Source of the DNA: Lingula anatina
Lineage: Eukaryota > Brachiopoda > Lingulata > Lingulida > Lingulidae
Length of the DNA: 64,000 bases
NCBI RefSeq assembly: GCF_001039355.2
Contig: NW_019774624.1
Location: 124,001 to 188,000, forward strand
Direction: 5' to 3'
Shown: positions 12,378-25,672 of the stretch, one piece after another
Position numbering within the stretch: the stretch's first letter is position 1
How the letters are laid out: every line of letters starts with the position of its first letter
The notes under the pieces: generated by a model
Seen by the model: the letters and a program-made list of their open reading frames with translations, nothing else
Told to the model about the DNA's origin: nothing
The model's database searches: none
Made by a program: the position numbers and the translations under genes

Positions 12378-15300
12378 TAGAGAGGCATATGAATTTGACG
12401 AAAGTATAATTTGAAGAAGTCTAATATAAAAGCATGCATGAACTTATGCTGGAACCCTTGTCGAGATCCTTTCTTTCGAATATCCATAAAAATTCCTTGT
12501 CGGGATTTATGTTCTTTATTGTACGCAAACAGTGAAAACTGATACCACTGTTTTAAATTGACCAGTTAAATTGAAGGCATTTCAGATGCACATTTGGAAA
12601 GTCGGGTTTATGACAAGCTTTGTTCTCACTTTCAGTTTTAAAAGTTCACATTTGCGTTGAACCGTGAACCCGTTGTTTTGATGGAGCCAATGTTGACAGA
12701 GCATACTCTCATAGGCCTACCCTTATTTCATTGTCAAGTCAGTTCCACGGCACTTACAAAAATGGAACTCTCTAGAGGGTTGTTTTCCGGCTCATTATTT
12801 CCCATATACCACAATGAAATTTTGCTTTTCAGTGAAGGATATATGTATAGACTTCGTTTTTATCTCATATCATATCTGTTATCTGTGCTACATGTACTAT
12901 AGATATGTGTGTGTGTGTGTGGGGGGGGGTCTTTTTCACATTATGGAAAGTTACTGACCACCAGTATGTTTGGATATGCTACTTAGGGTGGTGTAACTAC
13001 AGTACTTCATACGTGTACTACTGTCTGTAGTATGACAAAAAGAAAGATGCGAAGCGTGGAGAGTTTTTGTTTTCGAGAGAGAGAGAGAATGATAATAATA
13101 ATACACTTACAATTATACACTTATTTTTGTACTTATTCTTCAAGCAATTCTTTGTCTGTACTCCTCTAAAAATCAGCTTTGGACACCCGTCTCAATTTCT
13201 GATACGTGTTTCGCTTTGATGACTTTTTCACGAATGAGCACCCAATTGCTGGTTTGTCTGTTTGCAGAAATAACGCCTGGGTTTCAAATACGATGTGGTC
13301 CAGCTCGTAATATTTTTCAGTTTTCCGTTAAGCGTTCACACATGGACATTTAAAAATGAAAGACGCTGGCAAACATCGGATCTGAATCTCAGAGAAAAAC
13401 TTCAAAGTCGTCTGTGGAATTCTAGGCAGTAGAATTCCTAATCATTTTACTTTGTCTAAGCGAGAATTCTCTGTTTATTTTTTGTGCATTTCAGAATTGT
13501 TCACGTTCTTATTGAACTTCTACAAGCCTGTTATTTAAACTGAGCACCGTCGTTGCGACTTCATGTCAGCTTATTTATTTCCACACACGTATTGTCCATT
13601 ACACTGAAAAGAAGTGTTATGCGAGGTTATTCTAGGTTATTTATTTCATGCACTCATTTTCCTGGTATTCGGTAATCCAGTGAAGGTTTTTTCCTGACTT
13701 ATTTATCATCCATTTAATGGTTTTGTACGACCTACAAGCATTTTTTGTTGTAACGATGCCAGAGTGCTTTTCTTATCACAACAAGTTCCCTCTCGAGACC
13801 CTGTCCTGGCTTAAGGCCTATTTATGTACCTCACGGTAGCAATACTATTGAAAGTAGCCGTAGACGATGGTAATATCGGCATATGACATCTCCTACGTGT
13901 TCATCGTAAAAAACACGGCTATTCAAGGGGCTATACCTAAATTTATGTTCATCACTAAAGGACCCAGAATGAGTAGAGGATGACAAGAAGTGTTAAAATG
14001 CTTTCACAGTACCCCCCTTCCACCCACCGCGCCGTAATAACTGCATGTGAGAGTGCTGAGCTCTGTTATAAAGAATGCATTCCCGATGATTGGAAGCTCT
14101 GATGTAGTGGGTTTATTCATCTCCGTACATAATAACCATGTAACACTGTACAGCAGAGCTGTGTCGAAGAGGGTTTGAATCTGGCATTGCAGAGCTCCGT
14201 TGTAAAATGTTTTTTGTAGAACACCATTGTAGCAGGTTTGTGCTTTATATTACAAAGCTCTGTTGAAAAAGATTTGTCCCCGTTTTACTGGTATTGAAGA
14301 ACTCTGTCGTTGAGGGTTTCTTTGTCTTCCGTTACCAACAACCTGTATCGTCCACAAGTTTTCCCCACATCCGAAACACTAATTCCATTTTGTTCGACGA
14401 GCAAGACCGAAATCCCTTGTTTCCATTTAATTGAATATTCTTCTTTTAACGTCTGTTGATTAGCTCGTCTTCAGCGTCTTTAGATTATCGAAATGGATAT
14501 AAAAGAGCAAATCTAATTGGAACAACCCATAGGGACATTTTTTGCTTTATATTAAGATACAAGGATCTGTTTTGCAAAAGGACTTAAGCCGTCGAAATTT
14601 TTAGACCCTAATTATAGTCCGCTTTGGTCAGAGGTTAGCCATAAATAGTCTAATTGAGGAAGTGTTGGGTCTGAATTATACAAAGAAAAAAGGATGATAT
14701 TTTATAGCAGTATTCACTTCATTTAAGTAGTCTACAATGGCTTTATCTTTAAGTGAAATAGAACAAAGTTTTGTCTGAAATTTAAGACCAATTTTTGGAT
14801 AAAGTTCCGTTGTAAAACCTGTTTCAGTTGTTACTTATATCCAGGGAATCGTCTTATATTCTAAAAATTGGGGCATCACGCGTCTTAAGTAACTCTACAC
14901 GTGTAACAATCGATCTTTGATAAAATTATTAATACCCCGTGTACTTAATTGAACATTTTACCATTCCGAGGGCGCTTCAGTTCACCACGGGGTTATTCAA
15001 CTGACTATTAGCGTTAAATTCAAATGGTTGTTGTACATGACTTTTAACTGCAACAGGCTTTTGGATTAATAGCATTTCGTTACTTCGCAGCGTAGGCCTA
15101 TAGAAGTAATATCGTTTGCAATTTATTCCAAGTTGGTTTATGTGAACATTTTATGGTTTTCTTTTATATCGGGCATATTTTCGGTATTAAAGCCGTGTGG
15201 AGAGTTTATGAAATCCTGAAAATGAACACACTGCTTTGGTTTATGTTCACCCGTTGTCCAAACTGCATACGCGTTCTTTTATATCGGACTTATTTTGGTT

Positions 15301-18300
15301 ATAAAAAAGCCATGTGTAAAGTCGTAGAAATTCTTGGTAACCAACAAACTGCTTCTCACACCTCCCAAGTTGACAAACCACTCGGTGCGTTTTTCAACCA
15401 TAAAAGGATGATTTGTTGATTGTTTTTCGCCTCACCGTAAATCAGACCGCCAATTTATTAAAGAAACAAAGGTTCCTACTTTTTTGTAGTCCGGTGCAGT
15501 ATTTTCCCAAATACAACTCACCGAAAACGCACCTTCTGTGCATTTTCTAATGAACTTGGCCTATTCATTATGGGTTCTGGCTATTGGCTCGTCTTAGAAA
15601 TACGATTGGGTCGGATGATAACAAGCCGACGGGTGATAAAAGTGGTGGGATTTCAGTACTGCTGTAGGTATTTGCGTTTAATTTGTTTCCTTGTCGATCC
15701 AAGATTCTTTTCAAGAGTCAAGTGCCGTCATGAAATAACCCCGAGTAATATCCGAGCGCTGTCCCGCGCTTTCTCGATTTCACCGAGAAATATAATCTTC
15801 TTGGCAAATCTCTAATTGGCTATTTTATTTAGGGAAGTGCCAGAGCATCTTGCTCGATTCGAAGCGGAGTGTCCTGAATCACCCTGAATACGCCAGTGCG
15901 GAAAGTGACAACGATGAAGTGTTTTGTAAGCTATAATTGATTGTCATCATTATATTAATAAGTTGAAAAAAAAACAGAATTGAACAAGAGTGCATTTAAG
16001 ATGTTAGCTCAGCATGCGAATGATCAGAAAAAAGTGAAAAAACATAATCACATTTTTGGCCAAAAGAAGGTATTCCCCTACGTTCAACCAGCGCTTAAAA
16101 TTACAGGAATTTCCAATAAGGTTGGTAATCAGGTTATTTCCGCAATTTTGTTTTGTCACAGTTAAAAATAGCTGTCAGAAGTAATATCACTCCTCATCAT
16201 TTGTACATGTATGATCATTGTGACTGCAAGAGGTCAAAGAGAGTTGTGGGAATCTCAGTAAGGCAGCTAGGATATATTTACCGACAGAAATGGGCAGTGC
16301 TTCGATACCCTGGGTACATGTTCTTTCCTTCAAACATTGCTTACTTTGACTCTGATACAAGTGCTGTCCTTCGAAAGCACTTCGAGGCTATACTGTCGAA
16401 GATCGCTTAGAAAACATTAATACTCAGGGTACAAATTCTGTCTCAAGCGTACAGCTGGGAACAACTAGCATTCATATAAATAAACAGCAATTCACCGTTT
16501 GGAGATGAGGGCAAAAACAACACACAAATTTAGCCTTTCCGAATTTCAGGGAAAAACTGTGTTTCAAAGAAATAATTCTGGTTGTCCTTACCGCGATAGG
16601 TGAATGGCACTCGAAACTCAGGGAGAATGTCATGGATAAATGGAGAGAATTATATTACCCTTTCAGTGACAGCGGGATTAAAACTGTGTGATTGGGAAAA
16701 AATTGGCCACTGTCGTGTATTCTGATTTAATATCAGTTTCCATAATTTGACTCTTGAAAATTGCCTTACACTGTTAAGTGTGGCAGACAATCTTTTGGAA
16801 AAATTCCGGCAAATTTGAAAAAATTGGAAAGGGAGATTAGAATGATTGTATTTATGTCTTGTGACTGTAACAACCTTTGCAATTTCCAAAAATATTATCA
16901 CCAATAAAAGAAAAAACTTATTTTAAAGGTATAAAGGAAATTTTATGCTATATTTTTGAAGCCCACGACCAATTTAAAAGCACAAAGGTAATACCATTAT
17001 ATTGTTAAAGATCACCTCCATAGAATACAATGAAATGGTTTATCTGAACAGTCATTTGGTCAAATCTGAAGTCTCGGCGGTTATATAGCGATAAAAGGAA
17101 CCCCTGCTCCTGACGGTACTTAATGAGCCCATTGTATTTATACGTACATGTTCTTATTTGCCCATCGTGAGACAAGGGAGAGATAACTGAAAGGCCGTTT
17201 ATTTTTGGCGAGATGATAGACATAATTGCTGATTTTACAGTAAAGCACCTGTATGATTAGGGACACTCAAGTATGTGTGTGTGCGTGCGTGTGTGTTTGT
17301 ATGTGCGTGTATGAGAGAGAGAGATAATTGAAAGGCCGTTTATTTTTGGCGAGATGATAGGCATAATTGCTGGTTTACAGTAAAGCACCTGTATGATTAG
17401 GGAAACTTAAGTGGGCGTGAGCGTGCGTGCGTGTGTGTGTTTGTATGTGCGTGAGAGAGAGAGAGAGGAAGTAGGAACACCAATGCCCTGTAAGCTTTCC
17501 CTTGCACGCCTTCACTCGAAAAGTAAAGACTGTAATTTGCGCGTGAATAAACCAAAACTGTGAACACAAATTGTCCATTGCAAAAGTCGATTTTTTACCT
17601 AAGGCGAACCAGACGTAGCTGCTACCTGTTTGTTTGCTCTCACTTATAAATTAAGCATGCCAGAGACAGAGCGTGTTTATAAATATATGGTCATATTTAT
17701 CCAATATAAATCGAACTCTGGGCAGATCATACTCGTATCCGTGGGCAGTGCGGTTTTATTGATGTCATCTTTACAATTAAGGTACAATAATTTCTGGGTC
17801 AATTAGTTTTAACGATTTCGCTAGAGCTGCGACAAATAGCAAGGACACAAAATAATATTAAAGACAAAGCTAAACATTTTAATGTATAATATTAAGAAAT
17901 AGCATTAAATAATTCTGTGGTGCATTGCAAGAAATAAACACTAAGGTAGACGATAACCCGTTATTGTGAAATGGCTGCATGCAGAACAGTGGTCCTGGAC
18001 TAACTAGTCCGCGGGCCAAATATGGCGACCGACTGAAAAGCTTGCCGTCTAATCCGCTAATAAACACTGAATAGATTCCCCGTGGGGAAGTACTCAAGTG
18101 GGTCGGCCATATTTGACCCTTGGACTAGTTAGTCCGCTGTTCTGAATGCGGTCAGAAAAGCTTTCCCCTCCAATACATTGCTGTGCCTTTGCTTCACACA
18201 TGTATGTACAATACGTGCCATGCGATGATGTATTTCTAAAAAAGAAAAAAAAAACACAGAAACGTTGTTGTGGTAGCTGAAGAACAAAATCAGTCGTCTG

Positions 18301-19253
18301 GTCAAATATAATGTCAGCACATCACAGCTGCAGCTTCGTTCAGCACCTGCATGAGATGTTTTATAAATAAGTAAAACGATAGTCAGCGTTCTCCTCTGTA
18401 TAAACAAGGTGTATTTATATTATCTGCTGTATTTACACACCGTTCACATATAGCAATAGATTCCTATAGCCTGCTGTTTGGTGCACAAAAGAAAAAAAAG
18501 GAGCCATGGTAGCTTACTGTGGTACAGTCTGTGGATAGTATTTGACTTTTGCGATAGAAAATTGTGAAAAAAGTTGTTTCTTAATTGAATAAGAAAAGTT
18601 AATTACATTACGTATTGTAGTACGAAGCTTTGTTACAGATAGGCGAAATTCCATAAAAGGGCACTCAAATAGACAATTCATTGGACATGTGGCACAAAGA
18701 AAATGAGGATTTTCTTGAATATGGCCTCTTTAATTTCCCCCCCCCCCCCCCGCAAAAAAAGAAAGATAAATAAACATAAAAACAGAATCGACCCGCGACC
18801 CACGCCCCAGTTTCTCTCACCAGCTTTTCGTCAATATTTCATGTAGTTGAGTCAATTTGGAATTTCATCTTAGGAAGCATCAATACTTCAATAGTTTAGC
18901 ATGTTCTCTCCTGTCAGCAGAGCTGTAAGTTCAAGACACCGAAGACGCTGGAACAGATGCTCTGACCTTCGCCTCTCTTTGATGTTCCCATTAAGGATCA
19001 TCAGGTGGCCGCTGAAGGCACGCTCGGAGATAGGATATACACCTGTTTAACGGGATGAGCAATCCGACGGCTGAGTGCCCAGATTCGAAGATAACCCCCG
19101 CCTCTTTGCAATTACGGGAAAGAAAAAAAGATGGGACTATCTAAGAATCTTGGAACCTTCATTTCTTTTCAATCACAAGAAAGAAAGAATTAAAGGAATA
19201 AAGAAAGAAGGGGCTATCTCAGATTCTTAGTACTCACTGCTCTTACCAATCAC

Positions 19254-19285
<32 letters not shown>

Positions 19286-19994
19286 GGGGATTATCTCAGA
19301 ATCTTAGAACCCTCACCTCTTTTCAATCTCAAGAAAGAAAGAAAAAGGGGCTGTATCAGAATTCTTGGCTCTTGCATTTTTTCTAATCACAAGAAAGTAA
19401 TAACCTTACTTGTACCTCAGAACTCATTTTCCAGTCTCATGAAAGAAAGACGGTACATGCAGCTTTCACGAAATACTAGAAAACTACCATACCTTTGTCG
19501 TTGTACATATACATGTGTGAGTACCGGTCTGCCATATGTAGTGAGCACAGCAGTTGAGAGAGAGAGAAAGAGAGAGAGAGAGAGGGGAGGAGGGAGAGAG
19601 AGCTTGGAGTACTTGTGTTCATCATGGATTACATGGCTTTCCCAAATTAATATGCCAGAGAGAGAAATCATTGAACATTGGTGATTTTCTCGAATTACGT
19701 GGCTATCCTAGATCTACATCCCCAAGAGATCATCTTTAAGACCCCTCCCATCGTGAACTTATGATTAGATTGGTCTGTCAGCGCTCTTCCGGAAGGAGCA
19801 GTCTTCGATTTGTCGACTTTTTCTCTGCTGACAGCGAGGGTTAAGAATGTTGATACTGAGGATAACTCGATTTGAAATTTATTTGTATCCAAACACTGTT
19901 TTTAGCGGTAATAAATCAACGTCTCGGAAGTTCAAATTGACTTGATTTGAAGGCAGTTTATAGTTTTGTAATATGATAACATGATATGAATGCC

Positions 19995-20047
<53 letters not shown>

Positions 20048-20836
20048 CAGACGAATAAAGAGGGGGAAAGATGAATGGATTATTAATGGCCACAGAGACG
20101 AACGTTCAGTGAAAGCGAAGAGCAAATAGAAAGAATGGACGAACACTCAGTACAGGTTGGAAACATTTCAGACGATCATTTCATGCATGCACGAAATGTC
20201 GATCAGGGGACGTAATTAAATTTGAACGCATGGCTAGCTTTGTTCAATTCAAAAATCACTTTTTATGTACAGACACATCGTGTCTGTACATTAAGTTATC
20301 ACCTGTGTCTGTCGTCCCCACCGTCGCCATGCACTTTCAGACATAGAACGGTGGAACAGCTTCACTTTTTGTCTCCAAATTTACAAAAATTAATGAATAT
20401 TCATAAAATAGGACCATTTTTTTTGAAAAATTATGCTGTTTCTTTTTCGACATATTTTGAAAATTAAATTTTAAATATCTCCCAAACCGAAGGCATTATT
20501 GGAAACATTACTAGAAAAGCCTGACCGAAAGCGATGTGTGGAGATTTCGAATATGACCTTGGTTTTGACCGACACTTCAAGGTCTAGGCCTATCTTTTGT
20601 AAAAAAAATTCTGTTGAAAAAATTATTTATGCTGATTTAATTTGACATCACGGGGGGAGTAGTTACACTTGGGGTCACCTTTCACAATCCTGAGTTTGGG
20701 GTCAATCAGTGCTTTTTCACTGGAGAAATAGCCATTAGATGCCGAAACTGAAAACTCCTAATTCTCGAACCTTAAACGCTAAGGACCTTTTGTTCGTTGC
20801 ATTTTGTAGAGTTTGTCAAGTGCAACATTGTAAGTG

Positions 20837-20877
<41 letters not shown>

Positions 20878-22575
20878 TTATCCACACGGTGTAGGAATTT
20901 CGCTATTTCAAAAAGGAGAAAGTCGCAATGCTCCATGGTGAGGAATTTTCAAAAGAAAATGTTAAATATTCCAAAATTAGCAGAGATACACCCATACAGA
21001 ACTTAAATAGGAAATCATAGATCGGACATCTTAATGTGACCTTGAATTTGACCTTTGTCGTACCTTTCCACATAGAATGCACTTTACATATTTACTAGCC
21101 CCTATTTCTCCATAACTTAAACAGATAAATCCATTGCTACCATTTAACTAGAATGAGCTCTATTTCGCTGGTGATACAATGTACAATATCTAGCGGCGGT
21201 ATCGCCGTTCTGATCCTCTAGTCTCAATATCCTTCTTACCTGTTGTGTATAATTAAAATTTGGTGCTGAATTTTCTGCTAGGCATTATGCAATTTTGCAT
21301 CAAAATTAACAATGAAACCTATTTTGTGCATCATTCTTTTCTGCTTTTTTGTCTGTACGTTTGACAGCTTTGCTGCTTTGTACACTTGTAAAAACGCCCC
21401 AAGGGAATAAAATGGAACGAATTAAAGGATTCATCGATTTTTTTTAGTTTGAAGTGGTTTTTACATAAGTTGCCTAATACCAATTAAACACAGTACAAGT
21501 ACCAACCGTTGGACTGAAACAAAGTATTGATTGCTTCTTCTTGACATGTTTGTAGTTTATTAATATTAGCTAATGAACGAACTGTACACACATTACGCTT
21601 TCCTTTTTATTGAACTTAGTTTAAACTCTTGGCTTCTCAGTGTTTACGCAATGCAGAAAATATGAAGTGTAAACACACTCTTCAGGTCTTTATCGATTGA
21701 TGACAAGATACATATTAGAAGTAGACAAAGCACTGGCGAGTCCAGACTTTTGATATAAGGGCGGTGAGCAAGATGCTAATAACAGTAGACCATGGAAATG
21801 TGACTTATTTACTAAAATCCCTGAATCAACAGGACACAAAGACGGGAGCAATGCGTTCATTTGCTTCGTTTCGCTTACACTGGTACTTTTCTTTTGGTAT
21901 CAGAAGCTGACCTCGTGCCCGCTGTCTTTTCCTCCGGACTCGCCATTGACTCTTAAGGTTTTTCAAGTGACGAAGTAGAGCTCGGTGTTAGTATCATTAG
22001 TTCATTTTTCGCCAACGAGAAATCATAGTCCACAACATAAAAGTTTTTTTCCCGCCGGTATGATACTACATATTAACATAAAGTCAGAAATTATTTGACT
22101 TCTTTATTTTATAGATTTTTTTAACTGAAACTTAAGTCGTATCCAGTTTATTCGAGGCATCCAGACAGATTTATGCGTGAAATAAGGGCAGTGAATGAAA
22201 CAGGCCAGACCAATAAGATGTTGGTATTTACGACAACCATGCGATTTGAAGACGACTGAGAGCTCAATAAATCGGATGAGAAAGAAATCGACGAAAGTGG
22301 TTTTTAGTAAAGGGTAAAGCTCTAAGAAAAGTTATTTACCTAAGAAATGATCATGTAACGCCCCTCCCTGGAGAAATTAAGTGCTGTTTTCTTCATTTCT
22401 AATTTTAGTCACTGGAGACGTTTTTACACAATTGAAGAAGTGCTTTAGGTATTAAATAAACTAGTCGTCCAAATTGAATTCTCTGCTCTACATTGTGCTT
22501 ACGTCGTGCAGTGAAGACAGATTGCTCTAAGGAAGACTGTTTTCATTCTGATTAAGTTAGATTTATTAACCTCTG

Positions 22576-22612
<37 letters not shown>

Positions 22613-24782
22613 GTTGGTTAAAGGAACGTCTACTGGTCTTTAGGCGTGCATTGACATATGTAACTACTGCGTCTGGGTTTGAGACTAGAGGCAATAAGAC
22701 GCATTTTTGACAGGTCTTAAGGCATTTGGACGCAGGCAGATAAGAAACTCACGAAAAAAACTTCATCTTTGGCTTACCTCCCTAGTACAGGAAAGAATTA
22801 AAAGCTTTTACAGCAAACCAAACGATTTAATTTCTTATTGTTAAAGTGCAGAGGCATGGTGTGTTGGCCGTAAGCAAGAGACAGAAGTATTTCCCCTCGT
22901 CTTCTTGTTATCGAACCCTGCAAAAGCAAGGTAATTTGAAACCGTCAACAACAGTGATAATTGTAGTTATTATTGTTGACGTGAAATCTGGATACGTGAT
23001 GCAGATGAAGGTTTGACACGAATGATTTATACACCTTCTTTTATCTGTCATTGTTTTCGTTTTGTCATCCTCACGCATTCCGTTTCTCAAAATGTCTGTA
23101 ATTTTACTCTTTATTGTTAGAATAGAAAGAGATGTCACGGTAGCCGAAGGCATTACAGAACACAAAAGTGCTACTGTGCCTTTTTTTGTCCACCTCTTAC
23201 TTTCCCTGTCACGGTAGTCATCAAGGTTACGAACTTGCTGAAGCCCGACTCATTTTCTTGCTGAATTTATGTCGTTCTTAAACTATTATTTTCATTGAGT
23301 ATTTCAATGGAGAAATGTACTTTTTTTTCAAATATAGAAAGTACGACGAAAAAGTGTAATCACTTTACGAGTGTTTGAACAAACATTAAGTAGGATGTAT
23401 ATAAGAAGTATTAATTTTCATTTCGTGGGCACCGACGTTCTGAAATCAGAGATTTAAGGATACTAATCTGCACTGCACGGAGTGCTTTGAGTAAATTCGC
23501 TCAGATAGCAACACAAAAAAATAGATAAATGAATGAATAAATATGTAAATGGGATTAAGGTTATAAAAAAGATTGATTCAGGGATTTGATCGAGCAGATC
23601 CCGTTTGTTACCCGTAAATTCCAAAATGAGTATCTGTATTTGTAGAATAGAAATTCCCGTCATGGTAATCATACGAAAGAGGGTTGTGTAGATCATATTA
23701 CTCGAAATATATGTTATTATTTCAGGCATTACACGTCAAACCAATAAATATCACCCTGAGGTTTAGAGGTCCCTGGAAACTGGCCACCTACTTTCGGCAT
23801 GCCTCTGCCGTTCCCGATGGACCTCTGATACTTGGGGTTTAAACTGTAGAACAGCGCATGAAAGCAAAGGAAATTCACGGTCATTCTCAAAAAAACGAGT
23901 ATACTTGAGGATTGGCAGTAGGCAAGGCTGTTATTGTCAGTGATCTGACTCATTTATACAATAAATGTAAATAAGAGTAAATAAGCATCGCTTTTGTTTG
24001 TAAATAAGTGCTAACAGACGTCAGAATACTGTTCACAGCGTGTTGCACAAGCGTACAGTTTGTATTTCAGTCATAGTCAATTATTCAAAGAAACGGTTTT
24101 ATGCAGACATAATTGTTTGTATGATGAAACACATGCCATACTTTTTTTACACGGAAACGACGAGGTTCACACTGGGACTCGTAATAAAAAGCTATAGCGA
24201 CCCATGAAATCATTTCAGTTCAATGACTGTTTTCATTTGCTCAAACTTATTACTTTAATAGCGGAGAGAATAGCTCGTTTCTATTATCAGCTTCGTTAGC
24301 AATTCCATAGGGTTTTCTTCACGTCAATCACTCGCTCTAGCCAGCGATTGTGCGGTTAGTGATTACTTTCTGTTGGGAAAAGCTCAGAGGAAGCTGTTTT
24401 GGATTTGGGATATGAGGCAGTGATTTTCAACAATCGCCCGGAAAACATAAACCCCGTGTTTGAGACTACTCCATCATAATCTCGATGCACGTATCAGGAA
24501 TGCTCACAGAAAATCAATGAAGTTATAGATACTATGCCGTTATTGGGAATCGTATATGTAAATTTGAATTTGATGGCACGCTTCAAGTATCTGTTTTGTT
24601 ACAGACTTGCGGTCATCGTAGACTGATACGGCTATTATCTGTTTTGTTTGCTAGAAGAGCATGGTGTGTTCACCCACTGAAACAAACTTGATGAAGTGCG
24701 CATTTCCTTTTAGCATTATCGTTAAAAGGTCGTTTGCCACTGTAGAAGATAGTTGGCTAAATTTTAGACTGATGCCTTGCCT

Positions 24783-24832
<50 letters not shown>

Positions 24833-25621
24833 GGGTCAATTTCCTTCTCAAAAAATCGTCACTATCGAACACAAGCCAGCTAAATTTGTCCCAGTTTCAA
24901 TCCCCAATTCCTGTCAGAAAACATCCTAACTCTGGTCGAGAAAAAGGATCTTTTCTTGCTTGAAAGAATAAGACATCCCAAAGGTCGCTAAACTTTGAAA
25001 GCTTGGCCATATTTGAAGATGAACGACCCCACTAGATAGAGACTGCGTCGTTACGGGATTTTGTTTTCGAATAAAAGTCCACGTGAATCAATCTTGAGCG
25101 AGCGCAGCCACGGTTTTTATCGACAAGTCATATCTTTATGGGGAATATTGTGATCAAACGAACCGATAGTTTCGTCACACATCGCTAGATGAAATACTCG
25201 AACAGGGAATCGGGCGGTCAGTTTTAGCATATCTATTAGATAAACTGCATGGTGTTTCATTCTCCTGATATAGTTGTATGTCAACATTATTGCTTTCTGC
25301 AGATATGCATGTAGATGTATAGTAGGAGTTTGCACTCATTCCTAGGATAGTCGTAAATGTATAGTGCTAGATCCTAGATCACGAAACATCTGAAATAACA
25401 AAAGTACCACCTGTTGGCTCCATTTTTTAAAAACAAATATACACAAAGCCTGCGTTATGGAGTAACTTTAGATAAATGCACATATTTTCTGTAGTTATGG
25501 AATAGAAATAAATATCTGCTTATTTCTTCGTTTACAGTATAGAACGGAAAATTATCTTGACTTGATTCAATTAACAATGTATTGTAGAATTTGTATTGCC
25601 CCTCCCTTCGCCTGCATGGAT

Positions 25622-25672
<51 letters not shown>

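Noticed and set aside
15980-16410. Two overlapping plus-strand frames with lysine-rich segments
   Set aside because: There is no family resemblance and no convincing splice pair; open frames of this length are expected by chance over 64 kb.
18900-19060. Minus-strand peptide resembling the S-E-R-x-F-S motif of hAT transposase C-termini
   Set aside because: The open stretch is short and begins just after a stop. The motif match is a handful of residues, and no other transposase region or terminal repeats were seen.
10300-19449. Tandem repeats considered as a CRISPR-like array
   Set aside because: The units are contiguous or diverged without unique spacers, and the surrounding genome is a spliced metazoan one.
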